Assembly (NCBI GenBank): GCA_050012355.1
Contig: JBEKHI010000331.1
Location: forward strand, 1-9,524
From: JBEKHI01 sp050012355
Lineage (GTDB): Bacteria > Actinomycetota > Actinomycetes > Streptosporangiales > Streptosporangiaceae
Direction of reading: 5' to 3'
DNA length: 9,524 nucleotides
Shown: positions 5,774 through 9,524 of the stretch, piece by piece
Position numbering within the stretch: position 1 is the stretch's first letter
Layout: each line of letters opens with the position of its first letter
Notes under the pieces: model-generated
Seen by the model: only the letters and a program-made list of their open reading frames with translations
The model's database searches: none
What the model was told of the DNA's origin: nothing
Translations under genes and position numbers: made by a program

Positions 5774-6535
5774 ATGTCAACTCACGCAAGCCTCACCGAC
5801 GCCACCGCGCTGATCACCGGAGCCACCAGCGGCATCGGCCGCGCGGTGGCGGTCTCGCTCGCCAGCCTTGGTGCCCACGTGATCGTCAGCGGCCGCGACT
5901 CCGCCCGCGGCGACGCGGCCGTCGCCTCGATCCGTTCCGCCGGAGGCAAAGCCGACTTCATCGCGAGCGAACTCGCTGACCCGGCCGCCGTCCGAGCGCT
6001 GGCCCGTCAGGCCGCCGACCTCGGTGGCAACCATGTGGATGTCCTGGTCAACAACGCTGCCGTGTACCCTCCCGGTACCGGCCTCACCCCCGGTACCACC
6101 GCCGACGACATCGACTCGGCCTACGCCGTCAACGTCCGGGCGCCTTTCATCCTGGTTGCCGAGCTTGCTCCGGCGATGGCCGCGCGTGGCCAAGGGGCCA
6201 TCGTCAACGTGCTGTCCATGGTCGCTGATTTCGGGGTTCCCGGGATGGGGCTCTACGGCTCTACGAAGGCGGCGCTAGGACTGCTCACCAAGGCGTGGGC
6301 GGCTGAGTTCGGGCCGAGCGGCGTCCGGGTCAACGCGGTTAGCCCGGGACCGACGCGAACCGAGGGGACCAAGCGGTTCGGCGACAATCTCGACCGGCTC
6401 GCGTCGCTGGCTCCCGCCGGGCGGCCGGCGGCGCCCGAGGAGATCGCGGCCGCGGTCACCTACCTGGTCAGTGCGGACGCGAGCTTCGTTCAGGGTGTCG
6501 TCCTCGATGTCGACGGCGGCCGTCACGCGGTCTAG
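5774..6535 (+). CDS. Classical short-chain dehydrogenase/reductase (SDR family)
   Basis: A 253-residue NAD(P)-dependent oxidoreductase of normal family length. The cofactor motif TGATSGIG is at residues 15-22, with the Rossmann strand end VSGRDSARG (38-46). NNAA is at 93-96, the structural N120 in AYAVN, catalytic S148 (VLSM), and the YxxxK pair Y161/K165. The later strand RVNAVSPGPTRT and the terminal LDVDGG complete the fold. An arginine just after the second strand (R41) hints at NADP(H) preference, which is uncertain. The substrate cannot be told from sequence; relatives include 3-oxoacyl-ACP reductase-like and general carbonyl reductases. The gene is divergent from the WYL regulator and likely its target. 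Translation appears leaderless. It ends 38 nt before the epimerase gene, which has its own -10 candidate. Confidence 0.9.
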   Translation: MSTHASLTDATALITGATSGIGRAVAVSLASLGAHVIVSGRDSARGDAAVASIRSAGGKADFIASELADPAAVRALARQAADLGGNHVDVLVNNAAVYPPGTGLTPGTTADDIDSAYAVNVRAPFILVAELAPAMAARGQGAIVNVLSMVADFGVPGMGLYGSTKAALGLLTKAWAAEFGPSGVRVNAVSPGPTRTEGTKRFGDNLDRLASLAPAGRPAAPEEIAAAVTYLVSADASFVQGVVLDVDGGRHAV

Positions 6536-6558
6536 GAAGCCGCTGCCCGCCCTGGGGG

Positions 6559-6564
6559 TAGACT
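6559..6564 (+). promoter_or_regulatory. -10 element of the epimerase gene
   Basis: TAGACT fits TANNNT well and ends 9 nt before the GTG at 6574. There is no Shine-Dalgarno sequence between, so the transcript would be leaderless or have a 1-3 nt leader. The site sits between GGGG and CCCC, which could fold into a 4-bp stem in a transcript from the SDR gene. No -35 was recognised. Confidence 0.4.
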
Positions 6565-6573
6565 CCCCGTCTT

Positions 6574-7515
6574 GTGAGTGTTTCTGACGGAATCTTGGTT
6601 ACCGGCGGCGCCGGATTTGTAGGCGCGACGCTGGTGCGACGGCTGGTAACGAGCGGGTACCAGGTCCGGGTGATCGACAACCTCAGCACCGGGGACGCTG
6701 AGCACCTGGCCGGCGTGGACGCCGAATTGGTCAAGGGCGACATCCGCGACCCGGCCGCTATGGACGACGCGCTCAAGGGCATGAGCGCAATCGTCCACCT
6801 CGCCGCCGCTGGCTCGGTGATCGGTTCCGTGCAGGATCCGGAGATGAACTTCGAGGTCAACGTGCTGGGCACGTTCCGCGTCCTCGACGCGGCAAGGCGA
6901 GCGGGCATCGAGCGGGTGGTGCAGGCGTCGACCGGCGGGGCGCTGATCGGCGATGCGACGCCGCCCGTCAACGAGAAGTCGCTGCCGAAGCCGATCTCTC
7001 CCTACGGGGCGAGCAAGCTGGCGGGCGAGGGTTACGCGCACGCCTTTGCCAAGACGTACGGGGTTCGTACCGTCGCGATCAGGTTCGGCAACGTATACGG
7101 ACCGTGGTGCGCCCGCAAACGCGGCGTGATCAACGTCTTCTTCGAGTCGATCCACTCCGGCGTGCCGCTGGTCATCTACGGCGACGGGTCAGCGTCTCGC
7201 GACTACGTGCACGTGGATGACATCTCCAACGCTCTTCAGCTCGGGCTGGAGAAGGACGTCCCCGGCGGCACGGTGCTGCATGCCGCCTCAGGCGTCGAGA
7301 CCCCGGTCAAGGACCTAGCCGACCTGTGCCGCCAGGCGGCGGGGGTCCCCGACCACCCGATCGAGTTCCGGCCGAAGCGGGCCGGCGAGGTGGGCCGCAA
7401 CTTCGCCTCTTACGACCTGGCGAACCAGCTGCTCGGTTACGCGCCAACGGTCGCCCGTGAGGTCGGGATCCCCCGTACCTGGAAGTGGTTCCAGGAAGAA
7501 GTCTTCAAGGACTGA
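6574..7515 (+). CDS. NAD-dependent epimerase/dehydratase (extended SDR, UDP-glucose 4-epimerase-like)
   Basis: A 313-residue extended SDR of usual length. The N-terminal Rossmann motif TGGAGFVG (10-17) is followed by DNLSTG (35-40), typical of GalE-like sugar-nucleotide enzymes that bind NAD. VHLAA (74-78), the catalytic serine/threonine at 119-120 (QASTGG), YGASK with Y144 and K148, RFGNVYGP (170-177) and the substrate-side SRDYVHVDD (208-216) all match. Such enzymes oxidise and re-reduce a nucleotide-linked sugar in the cytoplasm, changing its stereochemistry for cell-wall or exopolysaccharide synthesis. The exact sugar is not predictable here. The start is the GTG at 6574. A link to the LCP gene, which would attach such polymers to the wall, is possible but weak because two unrelated genes separate them. 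Its stop is 2 nt from the convergent DinB gene stop. Confidence 0.9.
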   Translation: MSVSDGILVTGGAGFVGATLVRRLVTSGYQVRVIDNLSTGDAEHLAGVDAELVKGDIRDPAAMDDALKGMSAIVHLAAAGSVIGSVQDPEMNFEVNVLGTFRVLDAARRAGIERVVQASTGGALIGDATPPVNEKSLPKPISPYGASKLAGEGYAHAFAKTYGVRTVAIRFGNVYGPWCARKRGVINVFFESIHSGVPLVIYGDGSASRDYVHVDDISNALQLGLEKDVPGGTVLHAASGVETPVKDLADLCRQAAGVPDHPIEFRPKRAGEVGRNFASYDLANQLLGYAPTVAREVGIPRTWKWFQEEVFKD

Positions 7516-7517
7516 CG

Positions 7518-8102
7518 TCACTGGCCAACACGACCGTCGATCCGCTCCCGTAGCAGGTCAGCATGGCCGCAGTGCCGGGCGTACTCCTCGATCATGTGCA
7601 GCAGCACCTCGCGCAACGCGATGGTGTTACCGTCCCGCATGGTCCCGCGGATCCCCAGGTCAGCAGCACCCGCCACGAACTCCTCCGCGAACGCCACTTC
7701 ATCCCGCCAGTCCTTCCAGGCGGCGTCCACGACGGCCGGATCGGCTACCGCGCCGAGCCAGTCGGCGTCCTCGACATCCTTGGACCAGTACAGCGGGGGA
7801 ACGTCGGCACCGGCCATCACCCGCCGGAACCAGTTCCGCTCAACGTCAGTCATGTGACGGATGAGGCCGAGCAACGACATCGTGGACGGCGGTACTGACC
7901 GGCGGGCGAGCTGCTCCGCATCGAGGTCCGCGCACTTCAGCTCCAGCGTCATCCGGTAGACGCGCAGGTAGTCAAGTAGCGTCGCCCGCTCGCCCTCCAG
8001 GACCGCGCCAGAATCGCGCGGATCCTCGGCCGGATCGAGCCACATGTCAGGGATTTCTGAAGCCGCGGTCCACCTGTCAGGCCCGGCGTAGTTCTCCGTC
8101 AT
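7518..8102 (-). CDS. DinB/DUF664 family protein
   Basis: A 194-residue helical-bundle protein of the DinB-like superfamily, DUF664 branch. Visible marks are SLLGLIRHMTDVERNWF (76-92) and LLHMIEEYARHCGHADLLRE (167-186) leading to IDG. The histidines H83, H177 and H180 (with H169 nearby) are likely metal ligands, as in DinB/YfiT proteins. Relatives include mycothiol- or bacillithiol-dependent transferases, so thiol-dependent detoxification is a possible role, but it is not shown for DUF664. The start at 8102 (ATGACGGAG) is preferred over GTG 8111 because AGGG lies 8 nt before it. It follows pip on the same strand by 33 nt and may be co-transcribed. Confidence 0.85.
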   Translation of the reverse strand: MTENYAGPDRWTAASEIPDMWLDPAEDPRDSGAVLEGERATLLDYLRVYRMTLELKCADLDAEQLARRSVPPSTMSLLGLIRHMTDVERNWFRRVMAGADVPPLYWSKDVEDADWLGAVADPAVVDAAWKDWRDEVAFAEEFVAGAADLGIRGTMRDGNTIALREVLLHMIEEYARHCGHADLLRERIDGRVGQ

Positions 8103-8135
8103 GGAAACCACCCTGGCACGGCTACCCCCGGCGCC

Positions 8136-9095
8136 CTAACGATTTTCGGACTGGGCGAACTTGTCTAGCGTCTCGAGCATCCATGCCCGCTTGACCGGGC
8201 TTCCCCGGTGGCCGGAATGATCATCGATGAGCAATTGCGAGCGTGGCCAGCTACGCGCGAGTTCCCATGCGGTCTGGACCGGGCAGCTCAGGTCGAGGCG
8301 ACCGTGGATAAGCACACCGGGGATGCCGGCGAGACGATCCGCGGCGCGGATTACGGCTCCGTCGTCAAGCCAGGCCGCGTGCGAGTAGTAGTGCGCGGTG
8401 ATCCGGGTGAACGCGAGCACCTCGTTGTCCGGCGGGTCGCTGCGGACCGGCGGCGCCGCCCCTGGTTCGAGGGATAGCACCATGTCTTCCCACCAGCGCC
8501 AGGTCGCCGCGGCCCGGTTCCGTACCAGCGGGTCGGGGTCCTCCATCAGCGCCGCGTACGCGGCGAGGAGATCACCATCGCGCCCCGCGCCGTCCCGGAA
8601 CCGCTCCCAGGCCTCGGGGAAGAACTGACCCACCCCGCGATACAACCATTCAATTTCATAACGACGCGAGGTACTGATCGCGCTGACCATGATCTCGCAG
8701 ACGCGATGGGGATAACGCTCGGCGTAGACGAGCCCGAGCGTGGTTCCCCACGATCCGCCCACGACGACCCACCGCTCGATCCCTAGGTGCTCGCGTAGTC
8801 GCTCCATGTCGGCGACCAGGTGATCGGTGGTGTTGTGGGTCATGGGGGTGGCGATGTCACTCGCGGGCGGCGTGCTCCGCCCGCAGCCCCGCTGATCGAA
8901 CAGCACCGCTCGGTAGCGTTCCGGATCGAATATCCGCCGCATCCCCGGCGAGCACCCCTGGCCAGGTCCGCCGTGCACCATCACAGCCGGCTTGCCGTCT
9001 GGGTTGCCGCAGGTCTCCCAGTAGACGAGGTTGCCGTCACCGACGTCGAGCATCCCGTGGTCGTACGGTTCGATGGGGGGATAGAGGTCGCGCAT
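8136..9095 (-). CDS. pip: Proline iminopeptidase (alpha/beta hydrolase, peptidase family S33)
   Basis: A 319-residue protein, near the usual length of about 315. It begins MRDLYPPIEPYDHGMLDVGD, the characteristic Pip N-terminus. HGGPG (41-45) forms the oxyanion region, DQRGCGRS is at 67-74, and the nucleophile elbow GGSWG has S115. D268 (HGRLDLSCP) and H296 (SGHRG) complete the catalytic triad, and a helical cap with WRWWEDMVL (199-207) lies between. The enzyme releases N-terminal proline from peptides (EC 3.4.11.5) and is cytoplasmic. The ATG at 9095 is the only possible long start because TAA lies four codons upstream. AAGAGG is only 1 nt before the ATG, too close for normal use, so initiation may be leaderless (GATAAA 8 nt upstream) or coupled to the preceding 30-codon ORF. 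The upstream peptide-type binding protein suggests a peptide-use cluster. Confidence 0.93.
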   Translation of the reverse strand: MRDLYPPIEPYDHGMLDVGDGNLVYWETCGNPDGKPAVMVHGGPGQGCSPGMRRIFDPERYRAVLFDQRGCGRSTPPASDIATPMTHNTTDHLVADMERLREHLGIERWVVVGGSWGTTLGLVYAERYPHRVCEIMVSAISTSRRYEIEWLYRGVGQFFPEAWERFRDGAGRDGDLLAAYAALMEDPDPLVRNRAAATWRWWEDMVLSLEPGAAPPVRSDPPDNEVLAFTRITAHYYSHAAWLDDGAVIRAADRLAGIPGVLIHGRLDLSCPVQTAWELARSWPRSQLLIDDHSGHRGSPVKRAWMLETLDKFAQSENR

Positions 9096-9100
9096 ACCTC

Positions 9101-9125
9101 TTTTTTATCGCGTTTTTTTATCGCG
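9101..9125. repeat. Tandem duplication TTTTTTATCGCG / TTTTTTTATCGCG
   Basis: Two head-to-tail copies (9101-9112 and 9113-9125) differing only by one T in the T-run (6 versus 7). They sit directly before the pip start and read CGCGATAAAAAA(A) on the pip strand. Such AT-runs are rare in this G+C-rich sequence. The downstream copy carries a possible -10 (GATAAA, 9109-9104) for pip. T-runs of this kind are prone to slippage, so copy and run length may vary between strains. Confidence 0.75.
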
Positions 9126-9197
9126 TCGCGGGAGGGCGAGCGCGAACGCCGCCGCGCAGACCAGGCAGGCCGCCGCGTTGACGGACGCCCTCACCAT
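9105..9197 (-). CDS. Possible 30-residue hydrophobic peptide between binding protein and pip
   Basis: The ATG at 9197 begins 7 nt after the stop of the solute-binding protein gene. The frame gives 30 residues: a hydrophobic run (VNAAACLVCAAAFALALP) followed by a strongly basic end (RRDKKTR), then TAA. That TAA is in the same frame as pip, three codons before the pip ATG. AGGTAGG lies about 6 nt before the ATG, a modest ribosome binding site. It could be a small membrane peptide, a leader that couples pip translation to the upstream gene, a remnant of a transporter's last membrane span, or chance. No family is recognised. Confidence 0.3.
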   Translation of the reverse strand: MVRASVNAAACLVCAAAFALALPRRDKKTR

Positions 9198-9204
9198 GCT
9201 CGGC

Positions 9205-9524
9205 CTACCTGGTGAAGTACCAGTACTCGCCGTTCATCTGGGCCTGGGTCAGGGACTCGAAGGAGTTCAGCGCGCCCGACAGCTTCTTGGACACCGCCCA
9301 CACCGTGTCGTTCTCCGGCTGGTAGATCACCGGAAGCTGTGTCGCCAGGTAGGCGAGCTCGTTCTTGACCGCCAGCGGGTTGGAGCTGCTGATCGACGCG
9401 TTGATCAGCGAGTTGGCTTCGGAGTCGCTGTAGCCCTCGTTGTTACCGGAACCGGTGGTGTTGAACAGGCCGATCGTGCTCGGGTAGGCCGAGTTGATCT
9501 GGCCGCCCCAGTCGTCCATCGCCC
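9205..9524 (-). CDS. ABC-transporter solute-binding protein (SBP_bac_5/peptide-type), C-terminal end only
   Basis: The minus-strand frame is open to the right edge and ends at TAG 9207-9205, so this is the last 105 or so residues of a larger secreted protein; the methionine in AMDDWGG is internal. The segment shows the C-terminal pattern of family 5 periplasmic/lipoprotein binding proteins: W-GG...AYPSTIGLFN, an Asn/Gly/Ser segment with NNEGYSD, then a helix with INASISSSNP, LAYLATQLPVIYQPEN, and a final strand. These proteins capture oligopeptides, nickel or similar ligands outside the cell for an ABC permease. No permease follows; pip and a DinB-like gene do, so the transporter's other parts must lie to the right or elsewhere. 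The family call is good; the ligand is unknown. Confidence 0.75.
   Translation of the reverse strand, partial: AMDDWGGQINSAYPSTIGLFNTTGSGNNEGYSDSEANSLINASISSSNPLAVKNELAYLATQLPVIYQPENDTVWAVSKKLSGALNSFESLTQAQMNGEYWYFTR

Noticed and set aside
6555..6568. GGGG...CCCC around TAGACT as a terminator for the SDR gene
   Set aside because: The stem is only 4 bp and no T-run follows; the position fits a -10 element better.
6532..7155. Minus-strand ORF of 207 codons opposite the epimerase gene
   Set aside because: Shadow of a gene with complete extended-SDR motifs; no independent start signals or domains.
1..9524. CRISPR array, tRNA, rRNA, insertion sequence or prophage genes
   Set aside because: No regularly spaced repeats, no tRNA cloverleaf, no transposase or integrase reading frame and no terminal inverted repeats were seen on either strand.

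Overview
The window reads as chromosomal DNA from a high-GC Gram-positive bacterium (Actinomycetota). The base composition is strongly G+C rich, with third codon positions almost all G or C. GTG starts occur. There is a LytR-CpsA-Psr (LCP) wall enzyme with a LytR_C domain and a YafY-type WYL regulator. Several genes lack a Shine-Dalgarno sequence but carry a -10-like hexamer 6-9 nt before the start codon, as expected for leaderless actinobacterial mRNAs. I cannot name a genus from the sequence alone.

Left part (1-2041): a minus-strand group holds a stand-alone nucleotidyltransferase, a 67-codon ORF of uncertain reality, and the N-terminal part of an XRE-type helix-turn-helix protein cut by the window edge. 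The last two overlap by 8 nt and could be a toxin/antitoxin-like pair or its remnant. About 370 nt without a convincing gene follows (three GCTAACG repeats). Next comes a small minus-strand gene for a single-span membrane protein, which has both a good promoter and a good ribosome binding site.

Middle (2042-4735): a damaged Nudix gene is followed by a PaaI-type hotdog thioesterase and a 595-aa LCP protein, the longest gene here. LCP proteins attach glycopolymers to peptidoglycan.

Regulatory centre (4736-7515): a WYL regulator (minus) is divergent from a classical short-chain dehydrogenase/reductase (plus). A perfect 14-nt palindrome, ATACTG-TC-CAGTAT, lies between their apparently leaderless promoters, which suggests a self-contained switch. 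An extended-SDR sugar-nucleotide epimerase-type gene follows on the plus strand with its own -10 candidate.

Right part (7518-9524): all minus strand. In transcription order these are the C-terminal end of an ABC-transporter solute-binding protein (SBP_bac_5-like), a possible 30-codon ORF, proline iminopeptidase (pip) and a DinB/DUF664 protein. Peptide capture followed by removal of N-terminal proline would make sense as a pathway, but no permease genes are visible.

Both convergent junctions are very tight (6 nt and 2 nt between stop codons) with no room for separate terminators. Most genes belong to known families. I do not see a clear new multi-gene system; the most interesting points are the WYL/SDR switch, the pip leader region and the orphan membrane peptide.
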